From: Bacteroidales bacterium UBA5197
GTDB taxonomy: Bacteria; Bacteroidota; Bacteroidia; Bacteroidales; Lentimicrobiaceae
NCBI GenBank assembly: GCA_002412885.1
Contig: DHVX01000085.1
Location: 1 to 64,000, forward strand
Reading direction: 5' to 3'
Length of the DNA stretch: 64,000 nt
The stretch's first letter is position 1; every line of letters starts with the position of its first letter. Of this stretch, positions 24,903 through 32,807 are shown in pieces. A program made the translations under genes and the position numbers. The notes beneath the pieces are model-generated. The model was not told where the DNA came from. It ran no database searches and saw nothing but the letters and a program-made list of their open reading frames with translations.

Positions 24903-25970
24903 ATGAGAAAGTTTAATAAAATAATTCTCACTCTTCTCCTCATCGTAATTATACTGCCGGTATTTGGCCTTAATAGCAAAGATTCATTGCGCTTTGAGGT
25001 GCTGATGAGTAAAGCCTTGCTGAATGAACTTAAGATCGATGCTGAATTTATACCTTCTATTGAAATAACATCTGGGAGATTAATTCTGATTTCATCTCAG
25101 AATCAGTTTTATTTGCTGGGCTGGGGCGGATTATCTCCGTTTGCAGAAAAGCAGCTGCCCCGCATCACATCCTTTGCATTTACCCACGATAGTGTACTGA
25201 TGGCCATTCGCAATCAGGAACTCAGTGTTATGGATGCTGACGGGGTGATTAAAACGCTTTACAAACTTCCTTCCCTGGAAATGGGCATCAGTCGCGGTAG
25301 TTTTTCTATCTATCTGTATGATAGAAATCCTGTAAAAGGCAAATACTCGCTCTACATCCTTAGTGGCGGAGGGAAATATACCAAACTGTTTACCGTCAGC
25401 CACCCTATTCAATCCGTTATTGAAAAAGGCAATGGACTGCTATTCACAAACAGGAACGGACTTTTTTATTTTGATTTCAAAACCAAAGAAATTCTGGCTC
25501 TGGCTGCACTTCCTGATGGAGAGGTGATTAAATCCATCACTTTGAATCCGAAAAATGAAAGGATTTATTTTTCGACCGATTCAAAGGTATTCACACTGGA
25601 CAATGAAAAAATTCTCCCGGTTTCAAACCAGCTGGGAGGCGTACTGACTTACTTCAACGGCCTGCTGGTATTCAATCCCCAAAAGCAGCTTCTGGTAAGG
25701 TTTACGGGATTGGATGAAACCATTGCAATGAGTAATGGGCTTCAGAAAACAGTCAAAGTAAAATCACGGGAACTAACCAATGAATCTATAGTAGAATTGA
25801 TCAAACTTGGAGTGTCTGAAAATGAAATAATCAGACTGATAAATGAATCATTTGTCCTTTTCGACCTGAGTGTGGATGCAATGATAGCATTGTCCGGACA
25901 AAACGTTCCTTCATCAGTAATTATGGCTATGAAACAGGCTATGAAAAAACAAACTTCAATAAAACCCTGA
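24903..25970 (+). CDS. Exported protein with propeller-like body and C-terminal FDLS helical motif
   Basis: This 355-residue protein has an N-terminal signal/anchor segment followed by repeated beta-rich blocks (residues about 60-280), for example RIYFSTDSKVF and YFDFKTKEIL, suggesting a beta-propeller. The last 55 residues form helices with the pattern ELIKLGVSENEIIRLI, FDLSVDAMIAL and VPSSVIMAMKQAMKK. A matching motif lies at the N-terminus of the next protein. The gene ends one base before the next ATG, so the two are surely co-expressed. It is possibly a scaffold in a periplasmic complex; function unknown. Confidence 0.6.
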   Translation: MRKFNKIILTLLLIVIILPVFGLNSKDSLRFEVLMSKALLNELKIDAEFIPSIEITSGRLILISSQNQFYLLGWGGLSPFAEKQLPRITSFAFTHDSVLMAIRNQELSVMDADGVIKTLYKLPSLEMGISRGSFSIYLYDRNPVKGKYSLYILSGGGKYTKLFTVSHPIQSVIEKGNGLLFTNRNGLFYFDFKTKEILALAALPDGEVIKSITLNPKNERIYFSTDSKVFTLDNEKILPVSNQLGGVLTYFNGLLVFNPQKQLLVRFTGLDETIAMSNGLQKTVKVKSRELTNESIVELIKLGVSENEIIRLINESFVLFDLSVDAMIALSGQNVPSSVIMAMKQAMKKQTSIKP

Positions 25971-25971
25971 C

Positions 25972-27330
25972 ATGAAAAGAATTCATATTTCAATGAAAAG
26001 GAGGACTAAGTTGTTGCTTACCTGCTTGCTTTTCAATGGCTTAATGTATGCTCAGCAGGCCGACACACTCACAAATAGTGCAATTATACGCATGGAGAAA
26101 GCCAATCTGGACGATGAGCTGATTATTGATGTAATCCAGGGTTCAGTCGTAAATTTTGACCTCAGCGAAACCGGAATCAGAAAACTCAGGGATGAAAATG
26201 TATCCTTGCAGGTGATCGGAGCTATGGAATCAGCACAACCAAAAGTTTGGCCTGCACTAAAAGACGAATCCATCAAACCAGATACCGGACCTGAGAAAAA
26301 AGCTGTAGAAGCGGAACCAATAATTCAGGAAAAGAAACCTGTTGAAAATCCGGTCTCGGAAATCAGCACAAGCCCTGAAAAACCAACTCCCCCAAATACT
26401 ACTCCGGCAATTATAAAAGAGACTCCCTCAAAGATAACACCCATTCCAGCTGAAAAGCCTGTTAGTCCAGCTTCAGGGAATGAAGCCTATGGTTATGTTG
26501 TCCCACTGGCCGAACTTGTAAAGTTTTATGAAAATGAGTTTGATGTAATTTCAAAAACCATAGCAAGCTGGGATGTACAGATCAAACTTTCACTCAATAA
26601 AATAAACGATCTCGACAGGCTTATACTTGTCACAGAAAATGAATTGCGAACTAAAAAGAATAAAAATTCAGAAAGCTACAACACCGAGATCAATACGCTC
26701 ATTCAGAGGTTATCAGGGCAACGTAACAGTTATAAACAGCTAAAAACAGACCTTGTTGCCACCGGGGATGGAATTATTAAAAATGCAGGTGAACTCATGA
26801 AGGAAAGATCATCAGCACTCAAAAATACGTACGGCGATGTTAGCAGCATGGTAAGAGCGGTGAATTGTGATCCTTCCAGAGGCACCAATCCTGTAAGAAT
26901 AAAATCCTCAGCGCTTGTTATCAGTGACAACATCAACAGTTACATTGCTCCTGCAACAGAGTTACTCTATTGGTATCAGAATTCAATTGGTGACATCAGA
27001 CAAATGACACTGATATGGAATGCAAAGGTTGAAACCCTGGTTGAAAAGGATATTGAACTGGCCGGCCAACTCAGCCCCCTTTTAAACAAAATGGAAGGCT
27101 ACAAGGCTGATCCAAAACTCTACAAAACTGAAATATCAGCACTTAAAAAGCAGATTTCAGCAAAGGAGAAAGAGCGCAAACAAATTGCAGTTCAGATGGA
27201 AAATGATGCAAAAGAGTTGTCTGCCCATTTGAAAACTGTCCGTGCTGAAATTCAGGAAACATTTGAAGAACGCTTCACTGATATTATGAATAATATCAAT
27301 TACACTTTTAAAGAACGACTTAAAATCTGA
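25972..27330 (+). CDS. Exported coiled-coil protein with N-terminal FDLS helical motif
   Basis: This 452-residue protein has a signal peptide ending near MYAQ. ATG at 25972 and an in-frame ATG at 25993 are both possible starts; the second leaves a shorter basic segment. Residues about 28-75 carry the motif seen in its neighbour (IIDVIQGSVVNFDLS, then VSLQVIGAME). A proline/lysine/glutamate-rich spacer (about 80-165) leads into long heptad-like helices (about 180-450) predicted to form coiled coils, with repeated Lys/Glu pairs such as SAKEKERKQIA. It looks like an elongated periplasmic spacer protein and is not recognised as a known family. Confidence 0.6.
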   Translation: MKRIHISMKRRTKLLLTCLLFNGLMYAQQADTLTNSAIIRMEKANLDDELIIDVIQGSVVNFDLSETGIRKLRDENVSLQVIGAMESAQPKVWPALKDESIKPDTGPEKKAVEAEPIIQEKKPVENPVSEISTSPEKPTPPNTTPAIIKETPSKITPIPAEKPVSPASGNEAYGYVVPLAELVKFYENEFDVISKTIASWDVQIKLSLNKINDLDRLILVTENELRTKKNKNSESYNTEINTLIQRLSGQRNSYKQLKTDLVATGDGIIKNAGELMKERSSALKNTYGDVSSMVRAVNCDPSRGTNPVRIKSSALVISDNINSYIAPATELLYWYQNSIGDIRQMTLIWNAKVETLVEKDIELAGQLSPLLNKMEGYKADPKLYKTEISALKKQISAKEKERKQIAVQMENDAKELSAHLKTVRAEIQETFEERFTDIMNNINYTFKERLKI

Positions 27331-27335
27331 GCGCT

Positions 27336-28784
27336 ATGCATTCCCAAAATGCGATTTTTCAGATACTGTTTCGGGCTAAAACCCGGACAATAACTCTTAT
27401 TTTTATTATTGCATTCGCACCTTTTGTAAATTATGCGCAGGACATTATATACAAAACCGACAATACCATCATTGAGGCAATTATTTTGAAAATTTCGGCA
27501 AGCGAAGTAGATTTCAAACGTTTCAGCAATCAAAATGGCCCGGTTTATACTTTGCCAAAGGAAAAAATCCGGTTGATCATATACAACAATGGTGAAAAGG
27601 AAGATTTCAGCACGCTGAAAACTTTTCCTGAAATTTCAATCCAAAAAAACATTCCCGGAACCAATTCTTATGGAATCATTTCTCATGATAACGCAAGGGC
27701 ACTTTTACTCGCAGAAAATTTCACGGGAGCTGTTTCAGTTTATGCTCAGATACTTGAAGAAGACCCTGAAAATGCAGTATTGAATGCTGAATACGCCTAT
27801 GCACTTGCACTTTGTGGAATATATGATGCTGCCCTTTCAAGGCTTGACCGGATTCAAAGCCAGTCGGCAAAAAATGCTGATTACCGGTTTTTTGCTGCAC
27901 AGGTATATGACTTGATGGCATTTCCTGAACTATCTTCCGCTGTTTTAAATGAACCGGTAAAATCAGGAAATCCGATTTGGATATCACCCAAAACAGTATC
28001 TTTTTCACAGAAATACAGAAGAAAAAGCACTATAACTGAAAAACCAGCACGCCATGAAATGGTGACCCGCTTTAAACTTGGCAACGGGTATGCAGCGCAA
28101 AACTTAATCTATCAGTCACTCAGCATATTCGAAGAAATTACAAAACAGTTTCCTGATGAATATCTGCCATTTGTCAGCTACAGCATAGCACTTGAAAAGA
28201 GCGGACTTCTCAAAAAATCATCTCAGGCATTAGAAACAGCCATCTCTAAAACCAGCAGCACCCCTGAAATGGAAGAAACAAGGCATTTTCTTAACCAAAG
28301 GCTGTCAACTTTAAACAAAAAGCTTCAACAACCTGCACAAAATATCAACAAAGATACAGACATTAGTTCCGGTTTTAAAGATAAAGGCCCTCGCGCAATG
28401 CTTTATGCGGGAGGCATGTTTTCGTCTGGCTATTCAAGTTTTAATACCCGGGCAGGGTATTTTCTAAAACAATCGATGAATATTGCCTTCGATCTGGGAG
28501 TGATAAATTCAAATAAAGCAACAAACTTTAACCTTGGTGCATCTGTTTATCAACGCTATAAATTTTTAGTATTCGGCACCGGAATCAACGGAAATTTTGG
28601 GAAGGATTACAAAGCGCTTTACTTTAAACTATCATTCGGGCCCAGTATCATGAATCGGAAGAAGACAGCAAGTCTGGATATTTTCTACGACATCAATGCT
28701 TCTCCCAACAAAGAAAACCCAGCTATGTTTGGATTTTCAATCGGGCGAAGTCTTTATTTTGGCAAAAGAAAGCAGATAAAATGA
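27336..28784 (+). CDS. Exported TPR protein with beta-barrel-like C-terminus
   Basis: This 482-residue protein has a signal region ending near NYAQ. An N-terminal domain (about 37-90; 'YKTDNTIIEAIILKI' through 'PKEKIRLIIYNNGE') is of a type common in Bacteroidota exported proteins. Several TPR-like helix pairs (about 110-340) follow, and then a C-terminal part of alternating strands with aromatic residues (YAGGMFSSGY to IGRSLYFG), likely an outer-membrane barrel or plug. It overlaps the next gene by 4 bases (ATGA), showing translational coupling. Function unknown; possibly assembly of the cluster's outer-membrane part. Confidence 0.6.
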   Translation: MHSQNAIFQILFRAKTRTITLIFIIAFAPFVNYAQDIIYKTDNTIIEAIILKISASEVDFKRFSNQNGPVYTLPKEKIRLIIYNNGEKEDFSTLKTFPEISIQKNIPGTNSYGIISHDNARALLLAENFTGAVSVYAQILEEDPENAVLNAEYAYALALCGIYDAALSRLDRIQSQSAKNADYRFFAAQVYDLMAFPELSSAVLNEPVKSGNPIWISPKTVSFSQKYRRKSTITEKPARHEMVTRFKLGNGYAAQNLIYQSLSIFEEITKQFPDEYLPFVSYSIALEKSGLLKKSSQALETAISKTSSTPEMEETRHFLNQRLSTLNKKLQQPAQNINKDTDISSGFKDKGPRAMLYAGGMFSSGYSSFNTRAGYFLKQSMNIAFDLGVINSNKATNFNLGASVYQRYKFLVFGTGINGNFGKDYKALYFKLSFGPSIMNRKKTASLDIFYDINASPNKENPAMFGFSIGRSLYFGKRKQIK

Positions 28785-29608
28785 AAAAAATATTCACAAT
28801 TCTTCTGATTTTGTTCGCATTAGTGAAGGTAGCATTTACCCAGGAAGCATCGGATTATCTCCGGCAGTTTCGCGAAAAAACACTTCCGGCAAAACTGGAT
28901 TATTTTAGCGATGTGAGCCTCTCCGAAAGCCGGCTGTTATTGCTAATCAGCACTGAAAAGTATGACAAACTGGCAATTGATGACAAAAAGAAACAAATGA
29001 ATGAAATAACCATGGATTGGCCACACAGTCTGGTTTTGATTAAACATTTGAGTAAAAATGAACTTTGGGGCAGGAGCAGCGACAACAGTCATTCAATCCT
29101 GCTTGATGCATGGGACACCAATCCGATGCCTGTAACTCTTCAGTCTTTTACACAATCACAAACATCAACCCGCCACCCATGGTTTTTCTACCTTGGTGGA
29201 CTGCTTCAATTGAATACAGATAAATACATCAATATTGCTTTTAATACCCGCGTTGGATTTTTCCTTTTACTTGAACGATGGGATTTGGCACTCACATATT
29301 CTGCAAGCAAAAACGGATACATTGAAAGTCCTGAAACAACGGGCATCAATAGCATCGGCCTGATGAGCAAGGTTTATTTCCCACTGAAAAAGTTCAATCT
29401 TTATCCCAATGCCGGCCTCGAAATCAGCAGAAACTCAACCAAAATAAATGAAACATGGGATAATTCGCTAAAAGCTTACCTACTGACCGGTGTAAGCTGG
29501 TATGTGGGCCCAGGAAGTCTGGATCTGAGTTTCAGGATAGGAGATAATGTCACCTCTATGGTTGGATATTCCTTTATGCCGGGCAATTTAGGTAAAAAGA
29601 AAAAGTAA
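28781..29608 (+). CDS. Exported beta-strand-rich protein, last gene of five-gene cluster
   Basis: This 275-residue protein has a signal peptide ending near TQEA. After a helical N-terminus, a series of amphipathic strands (about residues 120-270; for example WFFYLGGLLQLN, NTRVGFFLLLERW, LTYSASKNGY and FRIGDNVTSMVG) resembles an 8-10-strand outer-membrane barrel. It starts inside the previous gene (4-base overlap). The carboxy-terminal residues are basic, not a T9SS signal. Function unknown; probably the membrane component of the five-gene unit. Confidence 0.6.
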   Translation: MKKIFTILLILFALVKVAFTQEASDYLRQFREKTLPAKLDYFSDVSLSESRLLLLISTEKYDKLAIDDKKKQMNEITMDWPHSLVLIKHLSKNELWGRSSDNSHSILLDAWDTNPMPVTLQSFTQSQTSTRHPWFFYLGGLLQLNTDKYINIAFNTRVGFFLLLERWDLALTYSASKNGYIESPETTGINSIGLMSKVYFPLKKFNLYPNAGLEISRNSTKINETWDNSLKAYLLTGVSWYVGPGSLDLSFRIGDNVTSMVGYSFMPGNLGKKKK

Positions 29609-29690
29609 ACCATTTAAAGTTCGATAATATCATTCAGTGAAATTCCGAATAAGTTCTTAATTCTTATTGCAACATCCTGACTCACTTTCT

Positions 29691-29698
29691 TAACTTTG
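29691..29698 (+). promoter_or_regulatory. -7 promoter box before small membrane protein
   Basis: TAACTTTG matches TAnnTTTG, 22 bases before the ATG at 29720. A TTG 21 bases upstream could be the -33 element. Confidence 0.4.
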
Positions 29699-29719
29699 CC
29701 GCTATAAAATCAAACAGAT

Positions 29720-30169
29720 ATGCAGAACCATCCTCAATTTAAGGATTTTCAGAAATCACTGGCTATTGTATTTTTTGCCTTGCTCGGCAGCCAGATCGTT
29801 TTTGCACTTGTTGCTCTCGGGCTCATAAGTTCAGGCCTTGAAATTGCCAATCCGGAGTTCAGAACCTATGGATTGATCATTGTGCCTTTTCTGGTGCTGG
29901 CGGGTTTTATTGCCAGCCGTTTTGTCCCGGCAAAGCTTCATGAAAGAGCACGAACTTCCGATGACATTGAAGAAAAGTTCAACCATTACCGATCTGCGCT
30001 TATTATCCGCCTCGGATTGCTGGAAACTCCTTCCTTTTTTGCGATTATCGCCTACCTTTTCACCGGTGAACGACTGTTTCTGGGATTTGTCGGTATGATA
30101 CTATTTTACTTTATCACATTGTTCCCATCGGAAAACAGAATCATCTCCGATCTGAGCCAGGAAGAATAA
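29720..30169 (+). CDS. Small integral membrane protein, four helices, unknown function
   Basis: This 149-residue protein has about four hydrophobic segments (residues about 14-40, 48-68, 98-115 and 118-138) joined by a polar loop of about 25 residues (PAKLHERARTSDDIEEK). There is no signal peptide or recognisable domain. It is set apart from the five-gene cluster by its own promoter-like box, so it is probably separately expressed. Function unknown; a small envelope-stress or regulatory membrane protein is only a guess. Confidence 0.6.
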   Translation: MQNHPQFKDFQKSLAIVFFALLGSQIVFALVALGLISSGLEIANPEFRTYGLIIVPFLVLAGFIASRFVPAKLHERARTSDDIEEKFNHYRSALIIRLGLLETPSFFAIIAYLFTGERLFLGFVGMILFYFITLFPSENRIISDLSQEE

Positions 30170-30277
30170 AGCCTGATTGCAGACTTGAAAATTTTTCGTT
30201 TAGATATTTTAAAGACCTGAACTACATTTCATTGCAAAATGTCTTTACGTCGGGATTGCGCGAAACCTAAAAACGAT

Positions 30278-30781
30278 TTACATCAATTTCAGAAACTCAT
30301 TCATATAGAATGGCAGATCCGCAGGTTTTTGTGAAGAAACAAGATTCCCATCAACCACCACAGCTTCATCTACCCAGGTTGCACCGGCGTTGATCAGATC
30401 ATCCTTAATTCCGGGTGTACTTGTTACCCTTCGCCCCTTCAGAACCTGAGCAGAAACCAGCACCCAACCTGCATGACAAATCTGTGCGACTGGTTTTCCG
30501 GCAGCCATTATTTCGCGGGTAATGTTCAGAACATCCGGATAACGCCTGAGTTTATCGGGTGCCCATCCTCCGGGAATCAGCAATCCGTCATAATCTCCCG
30601 AATTTATCTCATCAAAAGCATAGTCGCTTTTGGCTGGCACACCATACTTACCTACATAAATGTGATTACCAATATCGCCGGCAAGATGCACGGTAAAACC
30701 TTCGCCCCTCAGCCTGAGTATAGGATACCAGAGTTCAAGGTCTTCAAAATCATTGTGCACAAACGAAAGTATCTTTTTCAT
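30278..30781 (-). CDS. DJ-1/PfpI family protein
   Basis: This 167-residue cytoplasmic protein belongs to the DJ-1/PfpI (class I glutamine amidotransferase-like) superfamily. The nucleophile elbow appears as AQICHAGW (Cys near residue 102), and the preceding DGLLIPGGWAPDKLR segment supplies the PfpI-type acidic residue. Relatives are annotated as protease I, glyoxalase III or deglycase; direct activity is disputed. Length is normal. It is convergent with the membrane protein gene on its left. Confidence 0.85.
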   Translation of the reverse strand: MKKILSFVHNDFEDLELWYPILRLRGEGFTVHLAGDIGNHIYVGKYGVPAKSDYAFDEINSGDYDGLLIPGGWAPDKLRRYPDVLNITREIMAAGKPVAQICHAGWVLVSAQVLKGRRVTSTPGIKDDLINAGATWVDEAVVVDGNLVSSQKPADLPFYMNEFLKLM

Positions 30782-31236
30782 AACAGAAGTTTAATTTCTT
30801 TTTACAGAACTTACAACAAGGACAGGAATATAAAGTTTTGGATTTTGATACTACCGCCCCGAAATATTAAGTTTTTGTAAATATTTTCATCAGGTGCTTT
30901 TATTTATGGATTGGATTATATAATATTGCATGGTATTTACATAATTAAAGGCACCCATTGTCGAATTTGACAAGACAATATACGTAACATGCTGATAATC
31001 AGAGAGAGAGAGAGAGAGAGAGATTATTCTTGTGCCGGTTTTTCAAAACTGCATTCAGGAAGTCACTGAACATTTTATTTGTAACCAATATAATTTTAAA
31101 CAAACTGCACATCTTTTCCGAAACATCAGATTCAAGACAATTCTTTTTCTGTCGGACAAAGGTGTGCCTCCATAGGCCAAGTATTGCCCTTTAACTTTAT
31201 TAGCTGCACTTCTCAACTTGTTCTAAAAATACCATA
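30782..31236. other. AT-rich intergenic region with no recognisable gene
   Basis: 455 bases lie between divergent genes. Apart from the AG microsatellite at 31001-31022 I see no open frame with coding character, no tRNA and no strong hairpin. Weak A/T-rich stretches could hold promoters for both sides. Confidence 0.5.
31001..31022. repeat. (AG)11 dinucleotide microsatellite
   Basis: Eleven perfect AG units lie about 215 bases upstream of the T9SS gene at 31237. Such runs slip during replication, but the distance from the start codon makes control of that gene uncertain. Confidence 0.95.
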
Positions 31237-32790
31237 ATGAAAAATAAATGTTTTTCGGTTTTCCTATTTCTATTGATTTTAGGAATCCCATTTACCAAAG
31301 CACAACCGCTTTATTCCAATTATCTGTTAAACCCTTTAAATAACTGGACATATGGTACTGCCATCTTTAGCCAAAATGGGACTACCTACTTTACAGCACT
31401 AGGAGGTGGTAAAAACTCTTTTACCGATAAAGCAATGTTGGTTGGGATATTGGGGAATGATGGAGAAATTACTTATCAAAAATCTTATCAGGAATCATAC
31501 ACACAATATTACCCTGGAATTGGTGGATTTTACCCAATTGGTGATAGTTCGTTTATAGTAGTTGGATCAAAGGGATACGAGGGAATGCTTTTCAAATTAG
31601 ACAAATATTTAGATACAATTTGTACAATATTCTTTAAGATTGATACATTTCTGACTATTGCCAGATCTGTTGATATTTTACCAAATGATGGGTACATAAT
31701 TTGTGGCGACATAGCACATTACACTTTTGAGCCTCATCTAAGTAAAAGCGATGGTGTATTTCTTTATAAGACAGATTCACTTTTCAATTTGCAATGGTAT
31801 CGTATTTTTAAACCAGATGAAATCAATTATGGCTATTCAATTTCAAAAACTACAGACAATGGATATGTAATCGGTGGCTACACCAATGCAAAAACCGATT
31901 ATTCAGGTGAACCTCTGGTGAATAAAACAGATAGTCTGGGCAATCAGGAATGGATATGGCAAAACGGTTCAGTTTACGATGATTGGCAGGCAATAACGTC
32001 CATTTCCAATGATGGCAATATCCTAATAGCATATGGCCATGCCACTTATCAGGCACCTCCCTACCCGGTGCCTAGTTCATTAACTCAAATAAGGGTAGTA
32101 AAAATAGATAACAATGGCAATGAATTATGGTCAAGAGATTATGGTGAGTCAATTATGTGGAATCAGGTATTAACAATTACTCATTTACCGGATAGCACCT
32201 ATCTGATTGGAGGTGATGTATATATCAATGATACCTCTACCTATGGCTGGGGTTATTCGAGGGCTTTCCTTCTTAAAATAAATGAAAACGGCGATAGCCT
32301 TTGGATGCGGCATTACATACACGAGGACGAATATGGCACCCAATCTAACTATTTCAGCCAAGCAAATTCTGGGGCAGATAAAAGCCTATTGATGATAGGA
32401 AGTAGTTACAATTTTTTCAATCCGTTAACAGAACAATCAATATGGATCATGCGCTTAGATAGTCTTGGCTGCGACACTCCTGAGTGTAATCCATTTGTGG
32501 GGGTAAAGAAACCGGGGATAATGAAAGAGGGGAACATCAGGTTATTTCCAAACCCAGCCAATCAATATATTGAAATTACAATACCGGAAGAATATACATC
32601 CGGCAATATATCAAACCCCATTGTAAAAATTTACGATATGAATGGCAAACTTGTACAGGAATCAATTCCGGATTATCAGGGATTTTCATACATTTGTAAT
32701 ACCCAAGCCCTTAAGCCAGGCATATATTTCGTTCAACTGATTGACCGTAACTGCATTCTCGGCAGTGGTAAACTCTTAATAATTCGCTAA
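31237..32790 (+). CDS. T9SS-secreted repeat protein
   Basis: This 517-residue protein has a signal peptide ending near TKAQ. It contains repeated blocks of about 45-55 residues with conserved 'GYxIxG' and 'xxLDSLGxxxW/IxxxD' features (PNDGYIICGD, TDNGYVIGGY, DSTYLIGGD and LIKI/NENGDSLWMR), typical of Bacteroidota propeller-like secreted proteins. It finishes in a T9SS sorting domain (LFPNPANQYIEITIP to KLLIIR). An 17-base gap to the next gene suggests co-transcription of two related surface proteins. Ligand or activity unknown. Confidence 0.78.
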   Translation: MKNKCFSVFLFLLILGIPFTKAQPLYSNYLLNPLNNWTYGTAIFSQNGTTYFTALGGGKNSFTDKAMLVGILGNDGEITYQKSYQESYTQYYPGIGGFYPIGDSSFIVVGSKGYEGMLFKLDKYLDTICTIFFKIDTFLTIARSVDILPNDGYIICGDIAHYTFEPHLSKSDGVFLYKTDSLFNLQWYRIFKPDEINYGYSISKTTDNGYVIGGYTNAKTDYSGEPLVNKTDSLGNQEWIWQNGSVYDDWQAITSISNDGNILIAYGHATYQAPPYPVPSSLTQIRVVKIDNNGNELWSRDYGESIMWNQVLTITHLPDSTYLIGGDVYINDTSTYGWGYSRAFLLKINENGDSLWMRHYIHEDEYGTQSNYFSQANSGADKSLLMIGSSYNFFNPLTEQSIWIMRLDSLGCDTPECNPFVGVKKPGIMKEGNIRLFPNPANQYIEITIPEEYTSGNISNPIVKIYDMNGKLVQESIPDYQGFSYICNTQALKPGIYFVQLIDRNCILGSGKLLIIR

Positions 32791-32807
32791 CTAAAAACAA
32801 TCGCTTT

